A stretch of 64,000 nucleotides of DNA from assembly GCF_004022215.1 (NCBI RefSeq), contig NZ_SAUZ01000003.1, forward strand, positions 62,001 through 126,000, given 5' to 3'. The stretch is from Paenirhodobacter populi. Its GTDB lineage: Bacteria > Pseudomonadota > Alphaproteobacteria > Rhodobacterales > Rhodobacteraceae. The notes below the pieces were generated by a model. It did no database searches, was not told the origin of the DNA, and was given only the letters and a program-made list of their open reading frames with translations. Position numbers and translations under genes: made by a program. Shown here one piece after another: positions 8,833 through 21,234 of this stretch; the first letter of the stretch is position 1, and each line of letters begins with the position of its first letter.

Positions 8833-8942
8833 GTAGGTCTCCTTGCCGCGCGACTATATCACCGGGATCGGGAGGAGACACCCGAATGTCGGGCGACGCG
8901 GCCCGGATCCGGCGATCCCGGCGCAAGGATCGGTCCCGCCCG

Positions 8943-10312
8943 TCAGGGCGCCGCCGCCGCCCCGGCCGTCTGCGACCCGACATAGGCCCCCGCGCCAAGC
9001 GCCACCTGCAACGTCGCCCAGTCCACCGCCATCGACTGCACCGCCGAGGCCTGGCTGAGCCGCGCCGAGGCCAGCGACCTGTCGGTGTCGAGCAGGTCGA
9101 GCAACGACAGCGCCCCCTGTTCGTAACTGTCGCGCGACAGTTGCAGGGCACGGGCATAGCTGTTGACCGAATTGCCCAGCAGATCGACGGTCCTGCGATC
9201 CCGGACCGAACGGCTGTAGGCGGCCTGCACATCCTCGACCGCGCCAAGCACGGTGTTGCGCCAGGTGATCTCGGCCTGCCGCGCCTCGGAAATCGCCCTG
9301 TCCCGGCTCGCGCGGAGCGAGGGCTGCGACAGCAGCGGCAGCGATACCGTGGGGCCGAAGCTCCAGGCGTTGTTGCCGCCGCGCGTCACGCTGCCCGACA
9401 GGGTCAGCGAGGGCAGCAGATCCGCCGTCGCCACGCCCACCGCCGCGGTTGCGGAGGCCAGCGCCATTTCCTCCGAGCGCACGTCCGGGCGGTTGCGCAG
9501 CAGATCCGCCGGGATGCCGGTCGCCTCCCCCCCGCGCGACCGGGGCTGCGCCGCGCCGCGCTGCATCTGCGTGACGAGCGGCGCGGCCGGTTCGCCCAGA
9601 AGCGTGGCGATGCTGTAGACCTGTGCCAGAAACTCGGCCTCCAGCCCCGGCAGGTCCGCCCGCGCGGAATCGAGCAGCGCCGAGACCTGCGCGACGTCCA
9701 GCTGTGTGGCCGATCCGGCATCGTATTTCTGCTGGGTGACGGTCAGCGTCTCTTCCCGCGTCTGGATCGTCTGGCGGGTCAGCGCCATCGCCGTCTGATA
9801 GTAGCGCGCATCGATATAGGCGCCGACGATCGAGGACAGATAGGCCAGCCGCGCCGTCCCCTCATCCGCATGGGCCGCGGCAAGATCGGCCGCCGCCCCT
9901 TCGCGTTCGCGCCGGATGCCGCCGAACAGGTCCAGCACCAGCCCCGCCGACAGCGATCCGGTGTTGGCCGTGCCGGTGGCCGCCGTATCCGACCCAGACC
10001 GGGTTGCCGCGCCGGACAGGCTGCCGCTGACCGCCGAGGGAACGCCCGTGGCCCGCAGGCTCGCCTCCGCCGCGCGGATCCGTTCGAGCGATCCGGCAAT
10101 GCCGAGGTTCTGCTTCAACCCGCGATCGACCAGCGTGTTCAGCAGCGGATCGTTGAAGCTGCGCCACCAGGCGCGGGTCGCCACCTCGCCGATCGGACCG
10201 GCGGAGCTTTCGCTGAAGGTCGGGGTCAGCGCGATTCCGGGGCGCTGGTAATCCGGCCCGACCGGCGCGCAGGCAGCGGTGGCAAGCAGCAAGAACGAGA
10301 GGGTCAGTCGTT

Positions 10313-10316
<4 letters not shown>
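8943..10316 (-). CDS. RND efflux outer-membrane lipoprotein, NodT/OprM family
   Basis: Outer-membrane channel of the tripartite pump, 457 residues. The signal peptide ends in a lipobox with Cys16 (ATAAC), followed by the hallmark APVGPDYQRP. Two repeats rich in long helices carry the pattern of the TolC/OprM barrel-tunnel. Its ATG overlaps the stop of the RND permease (ATGA), so it is the third gene of a three-gene reverse-strand operon: adaptor, pump, channel. Confidence 0.93.
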
Positions 10317-13420
<3,104 letters not shown>

Positions 13421-13424
13421 CGGA

Positions 13425-14579
13425 TCAGTTTTCGCCCGCGCTGTCGCTGACGATGCCGGTATCGGAAATCGTCGCCGCGACCGGATCTACCTTCTGCCCG
13501 GCCTTCATGTTGTCCAGATTGTCGACCAGCAGCCGCGTGCCGTCCGCGATCCCGTCCGCCACGATCCAGGCCCGCTCGGTCGAGCCGATGGAGGTCACGC
13601 GCAGTTCCTGCGCCGTGTCGTTGTCATCCAGCACGAACAGCCGCAGCGTTCCGTCGGCCTGCAAGGTGGCGGCAAGCTGCGGCACGAGGAAGGCGTCGGC
13701 GGTGCCGAGCGTCAGCTCCGCCCGCACGAACATCCCCGGCAGGATCAGCCGGTCGGGATTGGCGAACCGGAAGCGGACGTTCACCGTGCCCGTCGTGGTG
13801 GAGACCGAGGCCCCCACACTGTCGAGCTGCCCCTCGCCCTTGAAGGCCTCGCCGTTTTCAAGCCTGAGCTGCGCCGCGATCCGGTCGCCGGGCTTGATCG
13901 CGCCGCTGGTCACCCGGGCGCGCAGTTGCAGCATGCGCGCGCTCGCCTCCGACAGATCGACGTAGATCGGGTCGAGGCTGGTCACCGTGGTCAGCGCGTC
14001 CGATTGCCCGCTGGTCACCAGATCGCCGATCGACACGCTGGCGATCGCCGCGATGCCGTCGAACGGGCTGGTGATCCGCGTGCGTTCCAGATTGATCTCG
14101 GCGGTCTGGACGCTGGCCTCGGCCTCGGCGATGGCGGCCTGCGCCTGCGCAAAGGTGACGCGCGCGCTTTCCAGCGCCTCCTGCGTCACGCTGGTGCCGA
14201 CAAGCCGCTCGGCCCGGTCCAGCGCCGATTGCGCGCCGGGCAGCGCCGCCTGCGCGTTCTGCAGGCTGGCTTTGGCAAGGGCGAGCGCCGCGTCATAGCT
14301 TTTCGGATCGATGGAAAACAGCAGATCGCCTTCCTTCACCGGATGGCCGGGCTGATAGGCGATCTCGCGCACCACGCCGTCGACAAGCGGGCGGATCGCG
14401 GCGGACTGGGTGGCCGAGGCCTGCCCCGACAGGTTCGCTGTCACCGGCACCGGTGCCTTCGACAGCTGCACCACCCCCGCCCGGAGGGTCGCGGCCGGCT
14501 GCTGCGCCAGCGCGGGCTGCAGGCAAAGCACCACCGCCGCCCCCGCAAGAACATGTCCAAGGATCATCCTGCCGATCAT
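13425..14579 (-). CDS. RND efflux periplasmic adaptor (membrane fusion protein, AcrA/MexA family)
   Basis: Periplasmic adaptor of 384 residues. A signal peptide (hydrophobic core LAGAAVVLCLQ, cleavage near ALAQQ) is followed by the first lipoyl half (REIAYQPGHPVKEGDLLFSI), a coiled-coil hairpin rich in Ala/Gln/Glu, the second lipoyl half, and beta-barrel and membrane-proximal domains. The open frame extends 37 codons further upstream, but ATG 14579 directly precedes the signal peptide and has a ribosome site (GCGGGACAGG). First gene of the pump operon. Confidence 0.92.
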   Translation of the reverse strand: MIGRMILGHVLAGAAVVLCLQPALAQQPAATLRAGVVQLSKAPVPVTANLSGQASATQSAAIRPLVDGVVREIAYQPGHPVKEGDLLFSIDPKSYDAALALAKASLQNAQAALPGAQSALDRAERLVGTSVTQEALESARVTFAQAQAAIAEAEASVQTAEINLERTRITSPFDGIAAIASVSIGDLVTSGQSDALTTVTSLDPIYVDLSEASARMLQLRARVTSGAIKPGDRIAAQLRLENGEAFKGEGQLDSVGASVSTTTGTVNVRFRFANPDRLILPGMFVRAELTLGTADAFLVPQLAATLQADGTLRLFVLDDNDTAQELRVTSIGSTERAWIVADGIADGTRLLVDNLDNMKAGQKVDPVAATISDTGIVSDSAGEN

Positions 14580-14629
14580 GACCTGTCCCGCCTTTCCGGT
14601 TTCGCCTGTCCCGGCGATATCATTCTGAC

Positions 14630-14659
14630 GCATCCTTGCCCGATCCGGCACAAGGATGC
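14630..14659. promoter_or_regulatory. Perfect inverted repeat upstream of the RND pump operon
   Basis: Arms GCATCCTTG and CAAGGATGC are perfectly complementary (9 bp each) around a 12-bp centre, 50 bp upstream of the adaptor start. It could be the operator for a distant TetR/MarR-type pump repressor. It could instead be a hairpin ending the upstream reverse-strand gene, but there is no T-run next to it. Confidence 0.5.
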
Positions 14660-14715
14660 AAAGGAAGTCGTCGGCCTCCGCCATCCGCACCCGGACGGCA
14701 GGGCCGGCGGCCTCA

Positions 14716-15183
14716 TTATTGCTGCGTGAACTGGCTCACCGGCCCCAGAACCTTCTCGATCTTCAGCGATTTGCGGTTCACCAGAACGAGAGAGCTGTTC
14801 ACGACGCGGTATTCATGGGCGCTGTCCGGGGCGGCGACGCGGCTGTTGCCGGCCCGCTGGAACGTCTGACCGCCCTTGGCGCTGTCGCCAACCTTCGGCG
14901 CGGTCGTGGCGGATTTCGCGGCGGCCTTTTGCGTCGTGGCGGCCTTCTGGCTGGCCGTGGTCTGCTGGCCCGCCGTAGCCTTCTGGCCCGCCGTAGCCTT
15001 CTGGGCCGCCGTGGCCTTCTGGTTGGCCGTGCTTTTCTGCGTCGCCGTGGTCTTTTGCGTCTGCGCGCAGGCGCCCTGCCGGGCGGGATCACAGGTGCCG
15101 TTCGTCTGCGCCATCGCCATCGGCGCGGCCAGCGCGCCAAGCAAAGCCAGCGTCGCCGGCAGGATGAACCGTTGTCTTTTCAT
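14716..15183 (-). CDS. Secreted protein with Lys/Thr/Ala hexapeptide repeats, function unknown
   Basis: Small exported protein of 155 residues that I do not recognise. ATG 15183 is chosen from a longer open frame because AAGGACAG precedes it and a clear signal peptide follows (cleavage near AMAQT, residue 26). C31 and C39 bracket the mature N-terminus. Residues 43-90 are eight consecutive six-residue units of the form QK-x-T-A-x, giving a lysine-rich, probably extended linker. A compact C-terminal part (HEYRVVNSSLVLVNRKSLKI and after) looks like a small beta-rich domain. The gene stands alone between the efflux operon and the divergent DMT transporter. Confidence 0.7.
   Translation of the reverse strand: MKRQRFILPATLALLGALAAPMAMAQTNGTCDPARQGACAQTQKTTATQKSTANQKATAAQKATAGQKATAGQQTTASQKAATTQKAAAKSATTAPKVGDSAKGGQTFQRAGNSRVAAPDSAHEYRVVNSSLVLVNRKSLKIEKVLGPVSQFTQQ
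14914..15057 (-). repeat. Eight tandem 18-bp units encoding QKxTAx hexapeptides
   Basis: Within the secreted protein gene, codons 43-90 form eight in-frame units: QKTTAT, QKSTAN, QKATAA, QKATAG, QKATAG, QQTTAS, QKAATT, QKAAAK. The central units are nearly identical at DNA level, suggesting recent unit duplication, while the outer ones have diverged. Confidence 0.9.
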
Positions 15184-15404
15184 GATCTGTCCTTCGTCAA
15201 ACGTCTCTTCGGGACGTTGCATCGGGTCTTCACGTCCGGGCCGGGGCTTTCCGTCTTTGCCTGACGCATTCGTGATGGGGTGATAGGGGGCCGTGACGGG
15301 GGGTGTCCGATGCCCGGCATCGGCCGCTTTTCGCCGCTCCGCCGTTGACGCGCCCTGCGCGAAACCGCAAACCTCACCGGAACGCGGCATCAAGGAGACT
15401 GCAC

Positions 15405-16355
15405 ATGGACCGGACGACCCGGGGCGTCGCACTCGGCTTCGCCTCTTTCGCGATCTTCTCGCTGAGCGATGCCAGCGTGAAGCTGATCGCCGGGGCCATC
15501 CCGCCGATGCAGTCGGCCTTCATCGGGGCGCTGTTCGGCTGCCTCGTCCTGCCGTTCCTGCTGACGCCCGGGGACCGGATCACCGATGTCTTCCGCACGG
15601 TGAACCGGCCCTTGTGGCTGGTTCGGTTCATCTCCTACCCCGTCGGCGTGATCGGATCCGTCACCGCCTTCACCCACCTTTCGATGGCCGAGGCGATGGT
15701 GCTGATGTTCCTGCAACCCGCTTTCGTCACGCTGATGTCGATCTTCTTTCTCAAGGAAAAGGTCGGACCGCAGCGCTGGATCGCCATCCTGCTGGGCTTC
15801 GTCGGCGTGCTGATCGTGCTGCGGCCGGGCTTTCGCGAACTGTCGATCGGCCATATCGGCGCGATTTTCGCGGGACTTGGCGGGGCGACCTCGATCGTCG
15901 TGTTCCGCGCGCTTGGCCAGAGGGAGAAGAAGGTCTCGCTCGTAGGCGCCGGGCTTGCCGGGGCGATCGTGATCTGCGGCGCGCTGAGCCTGCGCGATTT
16001 CGTGGTGCCGCACGGCGCGCAATGGGCGTTTCTGGCGGGCTACGGCATCCTTGCGGCGCTGGCGAATGTGCTGACCACGCGCGCCTCGCTCATGGCGCCG
16101 GCGACGCTGGTGGGGGCGACGCAATACGGGCAGATGCTCTGGGCGATCATTCTGGACGACATCCTGTTCAACACCCGCCCCGACATGCCGATGCTGTTCG
16201 GCATGGTGTTCATCCTCGCATCCGGGGCGCTGACGGTCCTGCGCGAACACAAGCGCGGCCTGCCCTGGCCCGCGCCCATCGGCGGCGAAAGGCCGGCGGC
16301 GGGTATTCTTGTCCATCACGGGGCAAGGGACCGGGAGGAGGCGGACGACCGCTGA
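15405..16355 (+). CDS. DMT superfamily transporter, EamA family
   Basis: Inner-membrane transporter of 316 residues with ten predicted helices in two EamA repeats (about residues 5-135 and 148-280). The first repeat starts GVALGFASFAIFSLSDASVK; the end of the second carries ILDDILFNTRPDMPMLFGM. ATG 15405 has an AAGGAGAC ribosome site 5 bp upstream. The open frame extends further upstream, but that part has no membrane character. Substrate unknown; this family exports amino acids or metabolites. It is divergent from the repeat-bearing secreted protein and followed by an intergenic repeat copy. Confidence 0.87.
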   Translation: MDRTTRGVALGFASFAIFSLSDASVKLIAGAIPPMQSAFIGALFGCLVLPFLLTPGDRITDVFRTVNRPLWLVRFISYPVGVIGSVTAFTHLSMAEAMVLMFLQPAFVTLMSIFFLKEKVGPQRWIAILLGFVGVLIVLRPGFRELSIGHIGAIFAGLGGATSIVVFRALGQREKKVSLVGAGLAGAIVICGALSLRDFVVPHGAQWAFLAGYGILAALANVLTTRASLMAPATLVGATQYGQMLWAIILDDILFNTRPDMPMLFGMVFILASGALTVLREHKRGLPWPAPIGGERPAAGILVHHGARDREEADDR

Positions 16356-16370
16356 GGGAAGCTATGACGG

Positions 16371-16447
16371 AGGGGGAGCAAGGGGGCCCTGCCCCCTCTT
16401 TGCGCATGCGCGCAAATTCACCCCCGGGATATTTATGGAAGAATGAA
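16371..16447 (+). repeat. Intergenic two-hairpin repeat, copy 1 (forward)
   Basis: First hairpin AGGGGGC-cct-GCCCCCT (16381-16397), second hairpin TTTGCGC-atgc-GCGCAAA, then the invariant tail CCCCGGGATATTTATGGAA (16422-16440) and GAATGAA. It sits just after the DMT transporter stop. Five further copies occur in this window. Confidence 0.9.
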
Positions 16448-16570
16448 AGGAAAGTGATTTGAGGCTCGGGCGCCTCCGGTCGGCGGGGGTCCGGCGGTGG
16501 CGCCGACCCATAGTTTCCCTAACGTAAGATGAATCTCCGGCCGGATATTGCGCAGGTCGCGCATTTGTGA

Positions 16571-16584
16571 AATAGCGCTAACAT
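16571..16584. promoter_or_regulatory. Candidate LacI-family operator upstream of the sugar porter
   Basis: The palindromic core TAGCGCTA (16573-16580) followed by ACA resembles the TGTTAGCGCTAACA sites bound by many LacI/GalR regulators of sugar genes. The right half is perfect and the left half is degenerate. It lies 66 bp before the sugar transporter ATG. No LacI gene is in the window. Confidence 0.4.
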
Positions 16585-16649
16585 CCGGTGAAGTGTCAAG
16601 CAAACCGCATGTCGTGTTAAGCGGGACCGATCCAGGAAGGGACAGTTCA

Positions 16650-18023
16650 ATGACAAATACCTCCTCCCAGTCCGCCCAGGTGCAGCCGATGCTGACACAC
16701 CCGGGGCTACTGGCATGCACGGTCACGATCGCGCTGGCCGGCCTTCTTTTTGGCTTCGACACCGCCGTCATCTCGGGCACGACCGAGCTGTTGCGCGCGG
16801 AATTCGACCTGACGCCGCTGTGGCTTGGGGTCACGGTGTCCTCGGCGCTGTTCGGCACGCTGGTGGGCGCGCTGTTCGCCGGGCGTCCGGGCGACCGCTA
16901 TGGCAGCCGCGACTGCCTGCGCGCGCTGGCGGTGCTTTATATCGTGTCGGCTCTTGGCTCGGCCATCGCCTGGGACTGGGCCTCGCTCGTCTTCTTCCGG
17001 GTGATCGGCGGGCTGGCGGTCGGCGGCTCCTCGGCACTGGCGCCGGTCTATATCTCGGAAGTCGCCCCGGCGAAGCATCGCGGCCGTCTGGTCGCCAGCT
17101 TCCAGTTCTGCGTCATTCTGGGGATCCTGCTGGCCTATGTGTCGAACGCCATCATCAGCGGGTTCGACATGGCCCCCTCGGCGGAATGGCGCTGGAAGTT
17201 CGGCATCGCGACGCTGCCCTCGCTCGTCTTCATGTGGCTGCTGATGCGCATCCCGAACAGCCCGCGCTGGCTGATCGCCAAGGGCCGCGATGACGAGGCC
17301 CGTCAGGCGCTGAACTTCATCGGCCTGCCGCAGGCGCAGGCGGAAGCCGAGATCCGCGAAGTGCGCGGCACGCTCGACAAGGATTCGGACACCGAAAAGC
17401 TGTCCTGGACGCGCCACCGCAAGCCGATCATGCTGGCGATCCTCGTCGCCGCGTTCAACCAGTTCAGCGGCATCAACGCGCTGCTCTACTACCTCAACGA
17501 CATCTTCGCGGCGGCGGGCGGTGCGCTGTCGCCCGACACGCAGGCGATCATCATCGGCATCGTCAACATGATCTTCACCTGCGTCGGGCTGATGCTGATC
17601 GACAGGATCGGGCGGCGGACGCTGCTGCTGATCGGCTCGGCGGGGATGACGGTTTCGCTGGTCGTCGCCGGTCTGGCGATGAGCGGGGTGCTCCCCGGCT
17701 CCATGCTGCTGGTCGCGCTGATCGTGTTCATCGCCTTCTTCGCCCCCGGCTCGGGCGCGGTGATCTGGGTCTATATCAGCGAGGTCTTCCCGACCCCGGT
17801 GCGCGGCCGCGGCGGCGCCGTCGGCGCGTCCAGCCACTGGGGCTTCAACGCGGTGATCGCGCTGATCTTCCCCACCATCGCGGCGGTGTCGGAAAGCATC
17901 CCGTTCTACTTCTTCGCGGTGATGATGGCGGTGCAGTTCGTCGTCGTTCTGGCCTATTTCCCCGAAACCAAGGGCGTTTCGCTGGAAAAGATGAGCGAGA
18001 AGCTGGGCGTCAAGATGCGCTGA
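16650..18023 (+). CDS. MFS sugar transporter, sugar porter family (XylE/GalP-like)
   Basis: Inner-membrane sugar:H+ symporter of 457 residues with 12 helices. Sugar-porter signatures are present: GFDTAVISG in helix 1, the RPGDRYGSRDCLR loop between helices 2 and 3, QFSGINALLYY in helix 7, DRIGRRTLLLIG between helices 8 and 9, and the C-terminal PETKG. ATG 16650 follows CCAGGAAGGGA. It is a single-gene unit with a putative LacI-type operator upstream, consistent with sugar-induced expression. Confidence 0.93.
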   Translation: MTNTSSQSAQVQPMLTHPGLLACTVTIALAGLLFGFDTAVISGTTELLRAEFDLTPLWLGVTVSSALFGTLVGALFAGRPGDRYGSRDCLRALAVLYIVSALGSAIAWDWASLVFFRVIGGLAVGGSSALAPVYISEVAPAKHRGRLVASFQFCVILGILLAYVSNAIISGFDMAPSAEWRWKFGIATLPSLVFMWLLMRIPNSPRWLIAKGRDDEARQALNFIGLPQAQAEAEIREVRGTLDKDSDTEKLSWTRHRKPIMLAILVAAFNQFSGINALLYYLNDIFAAAGGALSPDTQAIIIGIVNMIFTCVGLMLIDRIGRRTLLLIGSAGMTVSLVVAGLAMSGVLPGSMLLVALIVFIAFFAPGSGAVIWVYISEVFPTPVRGRGGAVGASSHWGFNAVIALIFPTIAAVSESIPFYFFAVMMAVQFVVVLAYFPETKGVSLEKMSEKLGVKMR

Positions 18024-18056
18024 AAAACGGTTGCCGGGCCTGACATCGGGCCCGGC
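18023..18056 (-). terminator. Terminator between the sugar porter and the prp regulator
   Basis: Perfect stem GCCGGGCC/GGCCCGGC (18033-18040 with 18049-18056), loop of 8. Read on the reverse strand it is followed by AACCGTTTTT, a U-run ending the regulator transcript. The hairpin is shared by the convergent sugar porter. Confidence 0.7.
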
Positions 18057-18058
18057 GA

Positions 18059-19453
18059 TCAAGCGGGGCCCGGCCCGCTCGAATAAGGGGCGAAGCGCGC
18101 CTCCGCCTCGGCCACGGCAAGCGGGCGGCCGACCATCGGAAAGGCCCGCTGCGGACAGCCGCTGCGTTCGCAGACCTTGCAGCCGGGGCCGATCTTCGTC
18201 GCCACCTCGGGGTTGCGCAGGTCGAGCCCGCGCGCATAGACCAGCTTTTCCGCATTGGCGAGATCGCAGCCCAGAGCGATGGCGAAGGTCTTGGCCGCGG
18301 CGCCGAAGCCCCCCTGCACCTGCCGCACCATCCGCGCGATCCACAGATAGCTGCGCCCGTCGGGCATCTGCGTCACCTGCCGCAGTATTTCCCCTGGGCG
18401 GGCGAAGGCCTCGTAGACGTTCCACAACGGGCAGGACCCGCCCATCCGCGAAAAGTGGAAATCCGTCGCCGACTGCCGTTTCGAGATATTCCCCGCCCGG
18501 TCCACCCGGATGAAGAAGAAGGGCACGCCGCGCGCCTCGGGCCGTTGCAGGGTGGACAGGCGATGGCAGGTCGTCTCGAACCCGACGCCGAAGGCCCGCG
18601 CCAGCAGGTCGATGTCGTAGCGCAGTTCCTCCGCCGCATCGAGGAACCGGTGATAGGGCAGGATCAGCGCCCCCGCGAAGTAGTTGGCCAGACCGATGCG
18701 CAGCAGGGCCTGTGCCTCGGCGGTCAGGCCCGGATCCCCGGCCAGCCGCGTGACCGTGCCCTCCTGTTCCAGAAAGGCGAGCTGTGTGGCGATCTGGAAC
18801 GCCTGCTGCCCCGGATTGAGATGCCCCGCCAGCCGCAGGATACGCTCGGCCGGATCGTAATGGCGCAGCGCGTCGCCATCGCGGGACTGGGCGATGCGGA
18901 TGCCGTGCCGCCCCGCCAGCCGGTCGATCAGCCCGGTCAGCATCCGTCCGGGCGGCAGGGCGGAGCCGATCCCCTCGGCCGCCTCGTCGAGTTCGGGGAT
19001 ATAGTTGCGCCGGACATAGAACCAGTCGCGCACCGCCTCGAACGCCTCGGGCGAGCTGACCGGCGGCGCGGTCAGCCGGCCCGCCAGCAGATCGGCGCGT
19101 TCCGAGGTCTCGCGCAGGCGGCGCTGCATGTCGATGATCACCCGCGCCACGCCGGGCATGTTCGCCGCGAGTTCGCGCACCTCGGCCATCGAGGCATCCG
19201 CCCCCTGATCCGCCAGCGCCACCCGCAGGTCGGTGATCAGCCGCGCCTCGCCGTCATCCGAAAAAAGCTGCACGTCCAGCCCGAAGGCGCCGTTCAGCTT
19301 CAGCAGCACCGGCACGGTCAGCGGCCGCTGGTTCTGCTCGATCTGGTTGAGATAGCTGGGAGAAATGCCAAGCGCCTGCGCCAGCGCCGCCTGAGTCAGG
19401 CCCCGTTCCTCGCGCAGGCGGCGCAGCCGCACGCCCATATAGGTCTTGGCCAT
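18059..19453 (-). CDS. Short-chain fatty acid regulator, ScfR/RamB type (XRE HTH + IrrE-like + DUF2083)
   Basis: Transcription factor of 464 residues. An N-terminal XRE helix-turn-helix (about residues 8-62: GLTQAALAQALGISPSYLNQ) is followed by an IrrE/ImmA-like peptidase-type domain (about 150-290) and a C-terminal domain with a cysteine cluster (GPGCKVCERSGCPQRAFP near residues 424-441), the architecture of ScfR/RamB regulators. It is divergent from prpDCB, so it very probably senses a propionyl-CoA-derived signal and controls the 2-methylcitrate operon. Its own start is followed by clustered TTCGCAA repeats suitable for autoregulation. Confidence 0.9.
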   Translation of the reverse strand: MAKTYMGVRLRRLREERGLTQAALAQALGISPSYLNQIEQNQRPLTVPVLLKLNGAFGLDVQLFSDDGEARLITDLRVALADQGADASMAEVRELAANMPGVARVIIDMQRRLRETSERADLLAGRLTAPPVSSPEAFEAVRDWFYVRRNYIPELDEAAEGIGSALPPGRMLTGLIDRLAGRHGIRIAQSRDGDALRHYDPAERILRLAGHLNPGQQAFQIATQLAFLEQEGTVTRLAGDPGLTAEAQALLRIGLANYFAGALILPYHRFLDAAEELRYDIDLLARAFGVGFETTCHRLSTLQRPEARGVPFFFIRVDRAGNISKRQSATDFHFSRMGGSCPLWNVYEAFARPGEILRQVTQMPDGRSYLWIARMVRQVQGGFGAAAKTFAIALGCDLANAEKLVYARGLDLRNPEVATKIGPGCKVCERSGCPQRAFPMVGRPLAVAEAEARFAPYSSGPGPA

Positions 19454-19454
19454 C

Positions 19455-19502
19455 TTCGCAACCTTCGCAATTCACAAGATCAGCCTTCGCACCGCTACGC
19501 AA
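19455..19502. promoter_or_regulatory. Cluster of TTCGCAA direct repeats, candidate ScfR operator
   Basis: TTCGCAA at 19455-19461 and 19464-19470, TTCGCA at 19486-19491 and TACGCAA at 19496-19502, all on the same strand and about one DNA turn apart within pairs. They abut the start of the divergent regulator. RamB/ScfR-type factors bind TTTGCAAA-like sites, so these are good candidates for regulator binding. Confidence 0.5.
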
Positions 19503-19731
19503 TTTCAGTGGTTTAACGAAAGCCAATCCAGTGAATAACTGATCTTGCCAATTTTGTGAAGAACCATGCCAGGGATCCGCCGGCCGGCTGCGACATGTTC
19601 CGCCGCGCCGCGCCGGCGACGTTCCGGGCCGGAGGGGGACCGGCCCGGAACAGAAATCGCAATCACGGACCGCAGCCGCGGCGACGATGCCGCGACCCCG
19701 CGCCCGATATTTCAATCGAAGGGAAGAGACC

Positions 19732-21234
19732 ATGAAAACCCATGAAGTGCGGACCTACCGATCGGCCGAACATCTGCCGCGCGAGGATCAGCTTGCCTGG
19801 AAGATCGCCGAAGTCGCGGCGGACCCGGTCGAGGTGCTGCCCGAAGTGACCGAGATGATCATCAACCGGATCATCGACAATGCGGCGGTGGCGGCGGCCT
19901 CGGTCGCGCGCAGGCCGGTGGCCTCGGCCCGGGCGCAGGCGCTTTGCCATCCCTATCAGCCGGGGGCGACGGTGTTCGGCGTGACCGGGCGCGTTTCGCC
20001 CGAATGGGCGGCCTGGGCGAACGGCACGGCGGTGCGGGAGCTGGACTTCCACGACACCTTCCTTGCCGCCGAATATTCCCACCCCGGCGACAACATCCCG
20101 CCGGTCCTTGCCGTCGCACAACATTGCGGGCTGAGCGGGACCGATCTGGTCCGCGGGATCGCCACCGGCTATGAAATTCAGGTCGATCTGGTGAAGGGCA
20201 TCTGCCTGCATGAACACAAGATCGACCATATCGCGCATCTCGGCCCCTCGGCGGCGGCGGGGATCGGCACGGCGCTGAAACTGCCCACCGACATCATCTA
20301 TCAGGCGGTCCAGCAGGCGCTGCACACCACCACCACCACCCGCCAGTCCCGCAAGGGCGAGATTTCGAGCTGGAAGGCCTATGCCCCCTCCTTCGCCGGC
20401 AAGATGGCGGTCGAGGCGGTGGACCGCGTGATGCGCGGCGAAGGCGCGCCGAGCCCGGCATGGGAAGGCGAGGACGGCTTCATCGCCTGGCTGCTCTCCG
20501 GCCCCGAGGCGCGCTATTTCGTGCCCCTTCCGGAAAAGGGCGAGGCGAAGCGCGCCATCCTCGACACCTATACCAAGGAACATTCGGCCGAATACCAATC
20601 CCAGGCGCTGATCGACCTTGCCCGCAAGATGGGGCCGCTGATCGGCGATCTGAGCCAGGTCGAAAGCATCGTCATCCACACCTCGCACCACACCCACTAC
20701 GTGATCGGCACCGGCGCGAACGACCCGCAGAAGATGGACCCCAAGGCCTCGCGCGAGACGCTCGACCATTCGATCATGTATATCTTCGCCGTGGCGCTGG
20801 AGGATGGCGGCTGGCATCACGCGAAATCCTATGCGCCCGAACGCGCCGCGCGGCCCGAAACCGTGGCCTTGTGGCACAAGGTCTCGACCGTCGAGGACCC
20901 GGAATGGACGCGCCGCTACCATGCGCATGATCCGAAGGAAAAGGCCTTCGGCGGCCGCGTCGTGGTGACGCTGAAGAACGGCCGGGTCATCACCGAGGAA
21001 CTGGCGCTGGCCGATGCCCATCCCGATGGCGCCCGCCCGTTCAAGCGCGAAAACTACAAGCGCAAATTCCTCACCCTGTCCGAAGGCGTCATCGCGCCCG
21101 CGGAACAACAGCGGTTCCTGGCGGCGGCGGAAAGCCTGCCGGACCTTGCCGATCTGTCGGCGCTGAACTTCGTGGTCGATGCCGACAAGCTCGGCGCGCC
21201 GCGCCCCCATGGCATCTTTGACTGGAGGAAGTGA
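19732..21234 (+). CDS. prpD: 2-methylcitrate dehydratase PrpD
   Basis: Converts 2-methylcitrate to 2-methyl-cis-aconitate in the propionate-degrading methylcitrate cycle. The protein is 500 residues, normal for PrpD, and shows the MmgE/PrpD signatures: [19 protein letters not shown] near residues 103-121, [20 protein letters not shown], and a C-terminal segment [23 protein letters not shown] 19732 is preferred over an upstream ATG at 19687 because GGGAAGAGAC precedes it. It is the first gene of prpDCB, with prpC overlapping its stop by one base. Confidence 0.96.
   Translation: MKTHEVRTYRSAEHLPREDQLAWKIAEVAADPVEVLPEVTEMIINRIIDNAAVAAASVARRPVASARAQALCHPYQPGATVFGVTGRVSPEWAAWANGTAVRELDFHDTFLAAEYSHPGDNIPPVLAVAQHCGLSGTDLVRGIATGYEIQVDLVKGICLHEHKIDHIAHLGPSAAAGIGTALKLPTDIIYQAVQQALHTTTTTRQSRKGEISSWKAYAPSFAGKMAVEAVDRVMRGEGAPSPAWEGEDGFIAWLLSGPEARYFVPLPEKGEAKRAILDTYTKEHSAEYQSQALIDLARKMGPLIGDLSQVESIVIHTSHHTHYVIGTGANDPQKMDPKASRETLDHSIMYIFAVALEDGGWHHAKSYAPERAARPETVALWHKVSTVEDPEWTRRYHAHDPKEKAFGGRVVVTLKNGRVITEELALADAHPDGARPFKRENYKRKFLTLSEGVIAPAEQQRFLAAAESLPDLADLSALNFVVDADKLGAPRPHGIFDWRK

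Noticed and set aside
15200-15218. Hairpin AACGTC/GACGTT in the leader of the repeat-bearing secreted protein gene
   Set aside because: A single 6-bp stem close to the ribosome site is within what chance gives in such DNA; no second supporting signal.
16371-16447. Reading the six-copy repeat as a plain rho-independent terminator
   Set aside because: No U-run follows either hairpin on either strand; copy 3 comes after a perfectly good terminator, and copy 2 lies in a divergent promoter gap.
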